A stretch of 15,232 bases of DNA, taken from contig NZ_LLZG01000073.1 in the NCBI RefSeq assembly GCF_001509475.1, positions 1 to 15,232 on the forward strand. The letters are read 5' to 3'. The first letter of the stretch is position 1. Each line of letters begins with the position of its first letter. Source of the stretch: Streptomyces regalis. GTDB lineage: Bacteria > Actinomycetota > Actinomycetes > Streptomycetales > Streptomycetaceae. This document shows, in pieces, positions 1 through 6,223 of the stretch. A model generated the notes under the pieces. It ran no database searches and was not told the origin of the DNA. It worked only from the letters and a program-made list of their open reading frames with translations. The position numbers and the translations under genes were made by a program.

Positions 1-175
1 CTGTTGGTGTCCGTCGGCCGATCAGCCCTGCTTGGCTCCGCGTCCTGTTGGTGTCTGCCACCGGATCTGTCGTGCCCGGCCCCGCGCCCTTGTGGTGGCC
101 GCTGCCCGACCAGTTCTGCCCGATTCCGCGTCCGGCGGTGTCTGCCGCCCCATCAGCCCTGCCCCGCTTCCCCCC
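1..175. repeat. Degenerate 44-bp tandem repeat (four units)
   Basis: Four head-to-tail units lie at 1-44, 45-88, 89-132 and 133 to about 175 (the last appears to lack one base). Units begin CTGTTGGTGTC or a close variant (unit 4 CGGCGGTGTC), and units 1-3 end CCGCGTC or CCGCGCC. The middle carries ATCAGCCCTGC (units 1 and 4) or variants. The 44-bp period is not a multiple of three, so this is not a repeated peptide. It lies just downstream of the acyl-CoA dehydrogenase stop and may continue left of the window. The function is unknown; a minisatellite-like intergenic array is the plain reading. Confidence 0.75.
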
Positions 176-209
176 GAGGCGTCCACCGCCCGAGTGCCCG
201 TACCGCACT

Positions 210-1883
210 TCACGCCCCACCCGGCAGCGCCCGCCCCAAAATCGCGTCCACGTCCGCGGCGTCCGGCAGCGTCCCGAACGCGTGCCCCCAGTCGCCGCCG
301 AGCCGGCTCGCGCAGAAGGTGTCGGCAACCGCCGTGGGGGCGTGGCGGACCAGCAGGGAGGCCTGGAGGGTCAGGGCCATCAGCTCGACCAGGCGACGGG
401 CGCCCGCCTCGGAGCCCGCGGTCAGCAGGCCCTTCAGGCGGGTGATGGCCGCGTCCAGCCGGGCGTCCGCCCCCTGCGCCAGGGCGAGTTCGGCGAAGAG
501 AGTCTCGGCGGTGCCCGGCTCCCTGCTCAGCGCCCGCAGCACGTCGAGGGCGTTGACGTTCCCCGAGCCCTCCCAGATCGACAGCAGGGGAGCCTCGCGG
601 TAGTGGCGGGGCATGCCTGACTCCTCGACGTAGCCGTTGCCGCCCAGGCACTCCAGGGCCTCCGCCGTGAAGGCAGGGCCCCGCTTGGTGACCCAGTACT
701 TGCCGACGGCGGTGGCGATCCGGCGGAACGCCGTCTCCGCCCCGTCCACGTCGTCCCCGCGCACCGCACGGTCGGCCGCGCCGGCCAGCCGTAGCGTGAG
801 CGTCGTGGCGGCCTCGGACTCCAGCGCCAGGTCGGCCAGGACGTTGCGCATCAGTGGCTGGTCGATCAGCGGGGCGCCGAACGCGCTGCGGTGCCGCACA
901 TGGTGTCCCGCCTCGACGAGTGTCTTGCGCATCAGCGTCGCCGAGGACATCACGCAGTCCAGCCGCGTGCAGTTGACCATCTCGATGATCGTCTTGACGC
1001 CCCGCCCCTCGGGCCCCACCAGCCAGGCGACGGTCCCGTCGAACTCGGGCTCGGAGGAGGCGTTGGAGCGGTTGCCCAGCTTGTCCTTCAGGCGCTGGAT
1101 GCGGAAGGTGTTGCGGCTGCCGTCGGGCAGGACGCGCGGCACGAGGAAGCAGGACAGGCCGCCCGGCGCCTGCGCCAGCACCAGGAAGACGTCGCACATG
1201 GGCGCCGAGGTGAACCACTTGTGCCCACGCAGCGTGTACACGCCGGGCTCGGCGGTCGGTGTGGCCGTGGTGGTGTTGGTACGGACGTCGGAGCCGCCCT
1301 GCTTCTCGGTCATCCCCATGCCCGCGAGCAGCCCCCGCTTCTCGGTCGGCACGCGCAGCTCCGGGTCGTACTCCCGGCTGGTGAGCAGGGGTTCGTAGAC
1401 CTTCGCGAGCTCGGGCTGGCGGCGCAGCACGGGGACGGCGGCATACGTCATCGACGTCGGACAGCCATGCCCGGCCTCGGTGTGCCCCCACACCAGCCCG
1501 CCCGCGGTCCGGGCGACATGGGCGCCGGGCCGCTCGTCCGCCCAGGGCGCCGCCGCCAGCCCTTCGGCGACCGCGACCCGCATCAGGTGGTGCCAGCTCG
1601 GATGGAACTCGACCTCGTCGACGCGATGGCCGTACCGATCGTGCGTCCGCAGCTCGGGCTCGTGCCGGTTGGCCTGCTCGCCCCACTCCTGCGCCTCGGC
1701 GCTCCCGGCCCGCAGGCCGAGCCGCCGGATCCCCTCCTCGGCCCACCCGGCACCCTCGCGGCGCAGCCCTTCGAGCAGGGCCGTGTCCTCGGACGCGTCG
1801 TACGGGGCCAGGGGAGAGGGCTGGTTGGTGACGTCGTGGGTGGCGTACTGCCCGGACAGCTCCTGCGCGGGTATCGAGACCAT
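210..1883 (-). CDS. AidB-type acyl-CoA dehydrogenase family flavoprotein
   Basis: A 557-residue cytoplasmic FAD enzyme of the acyl-CoA dehydrogenase superfamily. It is closest in appearance to the AidB branch, whose E. coli member is about 540 residues. The AidB-like block MTEKQGGSD is at residues 191-199. The C-terminal family signature LGGNGY is at 413-418, followed by a RHYREAPLLSIWEGSGN stretch. AidB proteins bind FAD, have weak acyl-CoA dehydrogenase activity, and in E. coli belong to the alkylation response; the substrate here cannot be read from sequence. The ORF is open for 12 more codons upstream, but ATG at 1883 gives the family-like N-terminus (MVSIPAQELSG); the ribosome binding site is weak. 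It is transcribed away from a PaaX-family regulator whose start is 80 bp upstream, which suggests control by that protein. A broader acyl-CoA dehydrogenase role cannot be excluded. Confidence 0.9.
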   Translation of the reverse strand: MVSIPAQELSGQYATHDVTNQPSPLAPYDASEDTALLEGLRREGAGWAEEGIRRLGLRAGSAEAQEWGEQANRHEPELRTHDRYGHRVDEVEFHPSWHHLMRVAVAEGLAAAPWADERPGAHVARTAGGLVWGHTEAGHGCPTSMTYAAVPVLRRQPELAKVYEPLLTSREYDPELRVPTEKRGLLAGMGMTEKQGGSDVRTNTTTATPTAEPGVYTLRGHKWFTSAPMCDVFLVLAQAPGGLSCFLVPRVLPDGSRNTFRIQRLKDKLGNRSNASSEPEFDGTVAWLVGPEGRGVKTIIEMVNCTRLDCVMSSATLMRKTLVEAGHHVRHRSAFGAPLIDQPLMRNVLADLALESEAATTLTLRLAGAADRAVRGDDVDGAETAFRRIATAVGKYWVTKRGPAFTAEALECLGGNGYVEESGMPRHYREAPLLSIWEGSGNVNALDVLRALSREPGTAETLFAELALAQGADARLDAAITRLKGLLTAGSEAGARRLVELMALTLQASLLVRHAPTAVADTFCASRLGGDWGHAFGTLPDAADVDAILGRALPGGA

Positions 1884-1922
1884 GCCGTCAGTGTTGCACT
1901 GTGGCTGCGGTTGCAGCAATCC

Positions 1923-1934
1923 TGTAATATGACA
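1923..1934. promoter_or_regulatory. Imperfect palindrome, candidate PaaX-type operator with -10-like core
   Basis: TGTAATATGACA pairs in 5 of 6 positions around its centre and lies in the 80-bp gap between the divergent acyl-CoA dehydrogenase and PaaX genes. Its TAATAT core (1925-1930) is an AT-rich island in very GC-rich DNA and would fit a -10 box for the plus-strand regulator, giving a leader of about 25 nt. I see no convincing -35 at the right spacing. Operator function is inferred from position and symmetry. Confidence 0.45.
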
Positions 1935-1963
1935 CCGTCACCCTCCCACGTACAGTCGTCGCC

Positions 1964-2746
1964 ATGCCGAACAACGCCTCACCGCAGGCCGACGAGGTGG
2001 AACTGCGCCCGCTGTCCGCCCGGTCGGTCGTCCTGAGCCTGCTGCTGGGTCTGCATCCGCCCGAGCTGCCGGTGAAGGACCTGGTGCGCAGTGTGGAACC
2101 GTTCGGGATCGCGGGATCCACCCTGCGCGCGGCGCTCAGCCGGATGGTGGCGGCCGGAGACCTGCGGCGCGCGGACACGGTCTACCGGCTCAGCGACCGG
2201 CTGCTGGAACGCCAGCGGCGGCAGGACGACGCCGTCCACCCCGAGACCGTGCCCTGGGACGGCGACTGGGAGATGGTCGTGGTCACGGCGACGGGCCGCG
2301 GCCCCGCCGAACGCGCGGAACTGCGCAACGAGTTGACCAGGCTCCGGCTCGCCGAACTCCGTGAGGGCGTCTGGCTGCGGCCGGCCAACCTGCTCCGCCC
2401 CCTGCCGGACGGCCTCGGTCGGATCGCCGAGCGCTGTACGGCCCGCCCCGACCGCCCCGCGCGCGAGCTCGCCGCGAGTCTGTGGCCGCTGGACACGTGG
2501 GCCGGCACGGGACGCGCCCTCCTCGACCATGCCGCCCGTGCGCGGGACCCGTCCGATCGGTTCACCGCCTTCGCGGCCGTCGTACGGCACCTGCTCGCCG
2601 ATCCGGTGCTGCCACCCGAACTCCTCCCGCCCGACTGGCCGGGCGCGCGCCTGCGAGCCGCCTACGCGGACTACCGGCGAGAGGTGGCCGACGCCGTACG
2701 CGCGCGTGACGGCGAGGAGAGGTCGGAAGGGCGCACGCGCGCGTGA
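1964..2746 (+). CDS. PaaX-family transcriptional repressor
   Basis: A 260-residue cytoplasmic DNA-binding protein. A winged helix-turn-helix occupies about residues 20-86 (SVVLSLLLGL, GIAGSTLRAALSRMVAAGDL, then a VYRLSDR wing). A central Cas2-like/ferredoxin-like part follows at about 100-145 (WDGDWEMVVV, EGVWLRPANL). The PaaX C-terminal block lies at about 211-237 (LADPVLPPELLPPDW, then LRAAYADYRR). In E. coli, PaaX represses phenylacetate catabolism and senses phenylacetyl-CoA. No phenylacetate genes are present here, so the neighbouring acyl-CoA dehydrogenase is the likely target and the ligand may be another acyl-CoA. It is shorter than E. coli PaaX (316 residues). The ATG at 1964 lacks a clear Shine-Dalgarno. 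The last dozen or so residues (RARDGEERSEGRTRA) come from a degenerate DNA repeat that also supplies the stop codon. Confidence 0.88.
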   Translation: MPNNASPQADEVELRPLSARSVVLSLLLGLHPPELPVKDLVRSVEPFGIAGSTLRAALSRMVAAGDLRRADTVYRLSDRLLERQRRQDDAVHPETVPWDGDWEMVVVTATGRGPAERAELRNELTRLRLAELREGVWLRPANLLRPLPDGLGRIAERCTARPDRPARELAASLWPLDTWAGTGRALLDHAARARDPSDRFTAFAAVVRHLLADPVLPPELLPPDWPGARLRAAYADYRREVADAVRARDGEERSEGRTRA

Positions 2747-2813
2747 CGGCGAGCGGAGTGCCGGGAAAGGCGCACGCACGCGCGACGGTGGCAGGGCGGC
2801 AGAAAATGCACGC
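2701..2813. repeat. Degenerate tandem repeat, about 37-41 bp, across the PaaX stop codon
   Basis: CGCGCGTGACGGCGAG at 2701-2716 recurs at 2738-2753, and a weaker copy (CGCGCGACGG) begins at 2779. Each unit also carries a purine-rich middle and a GGCGCAC or TGCACG end. Copy 1 to copy 2 is 37 bp, so the reading frame shifts and the GTGAC of copy 2 is read as the TGA stop of the PaaX-family gene. Confidence 0.65.
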
Positions 2814-2857
2814 GGGTGGCGGCCCCTGGCCGGCTGAAAGGTCGCCGTGAACGACCC

Positions 2858-2902
2858 GGCGGCCGTACGAAGCGCCGTGCGGGGACGCTTCGGACGGCCG
2901 CC
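2858..2902. terminator. Long hairpin, probable shared terminator
   Basis: The arm at 2858-2874 (GGCGGCCGTACGAAGCG) pairs with 2886-2902 over 17 positions with one mismatch, around an 11-base loop. It sits between the convergent ends of the PaaX-family gene (plus) and the PL3 pectate lyase (minus), where a bidirectional terminator is expected. No U-tract follows on either strand, as is usual for high-GC actinomycete terminators. Confidence 0.75.
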
Positions 2903-2934
2903 TTCACCGTGGGGGGTGTGCCTGTGGCTGTGGG

Positions 2935-3717
2935 CTACCGGTAGGTGATGTCCGACGTGGAGTACAGACAGTTCGTGCTGTCCGGACCCGTACCCACGGC
3001 GGTGTTGTTGTTGTACTTCTGGCAGGGAACGACCTTGCGGCTCGCGTCGTTGAGGATCGTGATGCCGCGCAGGGTCGCCACGTCGTTCCGGTTGACGTTG
3101 ATGCCGACGAGGCGGGCCGTGGACCCGGTGCCGGTCACCTCGATGTTGCTGAGGTTGACCTTGCGCGTGTACTGCGTCGAGCAGTCACCGCACGAGCGGT
3201 ACAGCGTCTTGAACTCGCTGACCGCGAAGTTGGAGATGTTCAGCGTCCCGGGCCCGTTGTGCTGGAAGACCTTGTCGGCGGCCTTCTTCGCGCCACCGCC
3301 GGTGACCGTGTAGGTGGAGCCGCCCCGGAAGGTGGCCGCGTCCTCGCCGACGTCCTCCCACCACACGTTCTGCAGCGTGCAGTTGCCCTCGCAGTGGATG
3401 CCGTCGGCGCCGGGCGCGCCGATGATGACGTTCTTCAGCGTCGCGCCGGGGGCGAGCTCGAAGATCGGGTCCTGGCCCTCTTCCTGGCCGTCGCCGGCGA
3501 GGTCGCCACTGCCGTAGTAGCGGACCATGCCGCCGTCCCGGACACCGGACACCTTGATGGTCGAGCTCACCGGCTGGCTGCTGCTGGGCCTGGGCCAGGT
3601 GGCGGCGCTCGCCGGAGGTGCGCCGACTGTCGTGATCATGACAGACGAGAGGCCGAGTGCGGCCAGACCGCCGGTTAACGCGCGCCGGCGGGCGCGGGGC
3701 TTTGCTGGTGAAGTCAT
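2935..3717 (-). CDS. Secreted pectate lyase, polysaccharide lyase family 3
   Basis: A 260-residue exported enzyme that cleaves polygalacturonate by Ca2+-dependent beta-elimination. The signal peptide has an arginine-rich n-region (RARRRALTGG, Tat-compatible) and an ASA cleavage motif at residues 36-38, leaving a mature protein of about 220 residues, the usual size for a bare PL3 catalytic domain. Family marks are GADGIHCEGNCTLQNVWWED at 103-122, then VGEDAATF with its acidic cluster, KVFQHNGPGT at 149-158 and YRSCGDC at 173-179. Six cysteines (109, 113, 176, 179, 232, 250) suggest disulfides. The fold is expected to be a parallel beta-helix. No binding module is attached. Its start lies 32 bp after the PL1 pectate lyase stop on the same strand, so the two are probably one transcript, driven from the promoter upstream of PL1. 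Confidence 0.92.
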   Translation of the reverse strand: MTSPAKPRARRRALTGGLAALGLSSVMITTVGAPPASAATWPRPSSSQPVSSTIKVSGVRDGGMVRYYGSGDLAGDGQEEGQDPIFELAPGATLKNVIIGAPGADGIHCEGNCTLQNVWWEDVGEDAATFRGGSTYTVTGGGAKKAADKVFQHNGPGTLNISNFAVSEFKTLYRSCGDCSTQYTRKVNLSNIEVTGTGSTARLVGINVNRNDVATLRGITILNDASRKVVPCQKYNNNTAVGTGPDSTNCLYSTSDITYR

Positions 3718-3749
3718 GTCCCGGATGCCTTCTTCCAGTTGGGGGGTGG

Positions 3750-4730
3750 TCAGATCTTTCCGGCGCCCCCGCCGGACGTCACCGAGGCGACGACGGTGGA
3801 CGCGGACTCCGCGGTGTAGCTGTAGGGCGGCGTGGTGAAGGTGCCGACCCGGGAGATCTCGGTCGCGGCTCCGCCGAGATCGTTGCCGCGCAGATTGGCG
3901 TAGCCGTCCACGTCGCTGCTGCGGTTGGTGGTGACGGCGACCTTGGTGTCGCGGAAGACGTTGTTCTCCACGAGCATCTGGGCGCCCATGCGCGAGTGGC
4001 AGGCGGTGTCCGCGCCGGCCACGTAGTTGTTGTAGAAGTGCCCGGTGCCGAAGCGCAGGCTGGGGATGCGGGAGTAGACGTTGCTGAAGGAGTTGTGGTG
4101 GTACGTCACCTTCAGATGGCCGGTGTCCTCGCTCGCGTTGTTGTCACTGTGACCGACCAGTGAGCCCTTGAAGTGGTCCTTGAAGGTGTTCCAGGACACC
4201 GTGACGTTGTCCGAGCCGTGATTGATGTCCAGCAGCCCGTCGTAGTAGTCCTTGTCGTGATCGCGGTCGGCCGAGAAGGAGTTGTGGTCGATCCACACCT
4301 TCGTCGACGCCTGGACCGTGATGCCGTCGGCCGGTGCCACCGGCTTGCTGATGTTCAGGTTGCGGACGACGACGTTGGTGACGTTCTTCAGTCGCAGTCC
4401 GCCCCCGGTGAACCCCGACGACGAACCGACGCCCAGCACCGTGGTGTTGGAGCCGACGTCGACCTGACCGCTCAGCGAGATCAGGCCGTTGACCCGGACG
4501 ACCTTGGCCGAGTTGCCGGTGACCGCGGTCTTGAAGGCGTCCAGCGTCGAGACGGTCACCGCCGAGGCGCTGCCGCCGCCGGTCGTCCCGGCACCGAACC
4601 CGACCGGCGAGGTCTCGGCGGCCCCGGCGGGCTGCGGCAGGACGAGGGCGGCCGCGGTGGCGAGGGCGGCTGCGGCGGCCGTCACCAGCGCGGTTCTTTG
4701 CGAGCGTGCACGTGGGGGGAGAGTGCGCAT
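3750..4730 (-). CDS. Secreted pectate lyase, polysaccharide lyase family 1
   Basis: A 326-residue exported pectate lyase with a right-handed parallel beta-helix fold expected. The signal peptide (MRTLPPRARSQRTALV, then an alanine-rich core) ends in an AGA|AE site near residue 37. PL1 motifs are WIDHN at 146-150 and DGLLDI at 164-169, whose Asp164 and Asp168 match the Ca2+-site spacing of PelC. VTVSW, then FKDHFKGSLVGHSD, follows at 176-196. RIPSLRFG is at 221-228, with Arg221 as the expected catalytic base and Arg226 the second conserved arginine. ATG at 4730 is chosen because AAGGGA lies 9 nt upstream; 12 in-frame upstream codons are discounted because the ribosome binding site falls inside them. 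It is first gene of a two-gene unit with the PL3 lyase and is divergent from GH62. A good promoter with a LacI-type palindrome in its spacer lies upstream. Confidence 0.93.
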   Translation of the reverse strand: MRTLPPRARSQRTALVTAAAAALATAAALVLPQPAGAAETSPVGFGAGTTGGGSASAVTVSTLDAFKTAVTGNSAKVVRVNGLISLSGQVDVGSNTTVLGVGSSSGFTGGGLRLKNVTNVVVRNLNISKPVAPADGITVQASTKVWIDHNSFSADRDHDKDYYDGLLDINHGSDNVTVSWNTFKDHFKGSLVGHSDNNASEDTGHLKVTYHHNSFSNVYSRIPSLRFGTGHFYNNYVAGADTACHSRMGAQMLVENNVFRDTKVAVTTNRSSDVDGYANLRGNDLGGAATEISRVGTFTTPPYSYTAESASTVVASVTSGGGAGKI

Positions 4731-4859
4731 GCGAATGCGTCCCTTCAGAAGGACTTGCTCGATCATGTACTTGAACGATGTGCGTCATGCAGAACGCTGC
4801 GCGCAGGCAGGGTGACCATGTGGGGTGCGGCAGTGCGGCTCGGTCAGCCTGCTGAACGG

Positions 4860-4888
4860 AACGTAGGGGGCAAGCGCTTTCTAGTCAA
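4860..4888 (-). promoter_or_regulatory. Pectate lyase operon promoter with LacI-type palindrome in the spacer
   Basis: On the minus strand TTGACT (4883-4888) and TACGTT (4860-4865) are separated by exactly 17 bp, a good vegetative promoter. The spacer contains AAGCGCTT (4872-4879), a perfect 8-bp palindrome with the CG-centred core of LacI/GalR-family operators. A repressor bound there would block RNA polymerase. The predicted start near 4853 gives a leader of about 120 nt before the PL1 ATG. Confidence 0.65.
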
Positions 4889-4952
4889 CGCTTCGCGCAG
4901 AAGAATCCGGTCAGCCCTGATGGGAGGTAAGTGCTCTCTCGGCGCTCCCCCT

Positions 4953-4996
4953 TGTGCCTGGCGTGGGAGCGCTCTGTGCCTGGCGTGGGAGCGCTT
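4953..4996 (+). repeat. 22-bp perfect-spacing tandem duplication carrying operator cores
   Basis: The unit at 4953-4974 is repeated at 4975-4996 with 21 of 22 bases identical. Each unit begins TGTGCCTGGCG and ends TGGGAGCGCT plus one base. A 22-bp period is about two helical turns, so both copies face the same side of the DNA. Confidence 0.9.
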
Positions 4997-4999
4997 CCA
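4964..4999. promoter_or_regulatory. Two CebR/LacI-like operators upstream of GH62
   Basis: TGGGAGCGCTTCCA (4986-4999) matches the Streptomyces CebR box TGGGAGCGCTCCCA at 13 of 14 positions. TGGGAGCGCTCTGT (4964-4977) matches at 11 of 14. A possible further half-site, GGCGCTCCCC, is at 4941-4950. They lie 60-95 bp before the GH62 start and about 80-115 bp from the minus-strand promoter. No LacI-family gene is in the window, so the regulator must act in trans. A plus-strand promoter is not clear; TTCCAT (4995-5000) with CACGAT (5018-5023) at 17-bp spacing is a weak candidate overlapping the second operator. Confidence 0.7.
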
Positions 5000-5059
5000 T
5001 GATGGGCGTGTCCATGCCACGATGCTCTCCGGACGCTTTCCCTGCGAGAGGGCGAGTCA

Positions 5060-6175
5060 ATGCCGACCCCCTATGTGCGTACGCTCCATATGCGTACGTT
5101 GATCAGCGGGCTGGTGCTCATCCTGCTGGCCTTCGGCGCCGTGGCCGTAGCCCCGGACCGCGCGGCCGCCGACGGCCCGTTGGCGGACCGGGCCGATCCA
5201 CTACCCGGCTCCTTCACCTGGTCGTCCAGCGGTTCGTTGGTCGCGCCCAAGCCGGACGCCGGTCACCCGATCGTCTCCGTCAAGGACCCGACGGTCTTCC
5301 GGTACGTCAACCGGTGGCACCTCTACATGACGACGGCCGACACAGCCGGCCGGTGGAGCCTGGCCCACACCAGCTTCGCCGACTGGTCCCGGGCGGCCAC
5401 CGCACCGCAGACGTTCCTCGACACCAACCCCAACCTCGGCAACCGGTACGCCGCCGCTCCCCAGGTGTTCTACTTCGCCCCGCAGAAGAAGTGGTACATG
5501 GTCCACCAGACCGGCCCGCCGTCCTTCTCGACCACCAACGATCCGGCGAATCCGGGGAGTTGGAGCGCGCCGCGGAACTTCTTCGAGGCCGAGCCGCCGA
5601 TCGTCACCGAGAGCAAGGGCCCGGGCGGCCGGCTCGACTTCTGGGTCATCTGCGACGACACCGACTGCTATCTGTTCTCCTCCGACGGCAACGGCCACGA
5701 GTACCGCTCGCGCACTACGGTCGCCGAGTTTCCGAACGGCTTCCGCGACACGACCATCGTCCTGTCCGAGCCGAACCGCTTCGATCTCTTCGAGGGGAGC
5801 AACGTCCACCGCCTCGGCAGCAGCGGCAAGTACCTCATGCTCGTCGAGGCGCCGGCGACCGGCTCCGACTGGCGGCGCTACTTCCGCGCCTGGACGGCCG
5901 ACAGCCTGGGTGGTGCGTGGACACCGCTGGCGCAGACCGAGGCCAACCCCTTCATCCGGTCCACCAACGTGACCTTCGGGCCGGGACAGCCCGCGTGGAC
6001 CACGGACTTCAGCCACGGCGAGATGATCCGCGACGGCGTCGACCAGACCCTCACGATCAACCCCTGCCGCCTCCAGTTCCTGTACCAGGGGATGGACCCC
6101 GCCGCATCGAGCGGCGACTTCTCCCCACTCCCCTGGAAGCTCGGCCTGGTGACCCGGACCAACAGCTCCTGCTGA
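5060..6175 (+). CDS. Secreted alpha-L-arabinofuranosidase, glycoside hydrolase family 62
   Basis: A 371-residue exported enzyme that removes arabinofuranosyl side chains from arabinoxylan or arabinan; a five-bladed beta-propeller is expected. The signal peptide spans about residues 1-38 (hydrophobic core LISGLVLILLAFGAVAVA, then RAAAD). GH62 marks are VSVKDPTVF at 73-81, with Asp76 as the likely general base; AAPQVFYFAPQKKWY at 132-146; LDFWVICDDTDCYLF at 192-206; LFEGSNVHRL at 243-252, with Glu245 as the likely general acid; and NPCRLQFLYQG at 334-344. It is a bare catalytic domain with no CBM13 or CBM2. AGAGGG 7 nt before ATG 5060 supports this start over the in-frame ATG at 5090. Several motif positions differ from my memory of common GH62 proteins (FEG rather than FEA; TGPPSFSTT), so it may be a divergent subfamily. 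The esterase follows after 48 bp. Confidence 0.88.
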   Translation: MPTPYVRTLHMRTLISGLVLILLAFGAVAVAPDRAAADGPLADRADPLPGSFTWSSSGSLVAPKPDAGHPIVSVKDPTVFRYVNRWHLYMTTADTAGRWSLAHTSFADWSRAATAPQTFLDTNPNLGNRYAAAPQVFYFAPQKKWYMVHQTGPPSFSTTNDPANPGSWSAPRNFFEAEPPIVTESKGPGGRLDFWVICDDTDCYLFSSDGNGHEYRSRTTVAEFPNGFRDTTIVLSEPNRFDLFEGSNVHRLGSSGKYLMLVEAPATGSDWRRYFRAWTADSLGGAWTPLAQTEANPFIRSTNVTFGPGQPAWTTDFSHGEMIRDGVDQTLTINPCRLQFLYQGMDPAASSGDFSPLPWKLGLVTRTNSSC

Positions 6176-6223
6176 CCCACACCCGCACCACGTCCACGAG
6201 CCGTGACCAGAAGGGACAAGGAC

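Noticed and set aside
1..620. Plus-strand frames over the left edge
   Set aside because: They run antisense to the acyl-CoA dehydrogenase and through the 44-bp repeat, whose period would break any repeated peptide.
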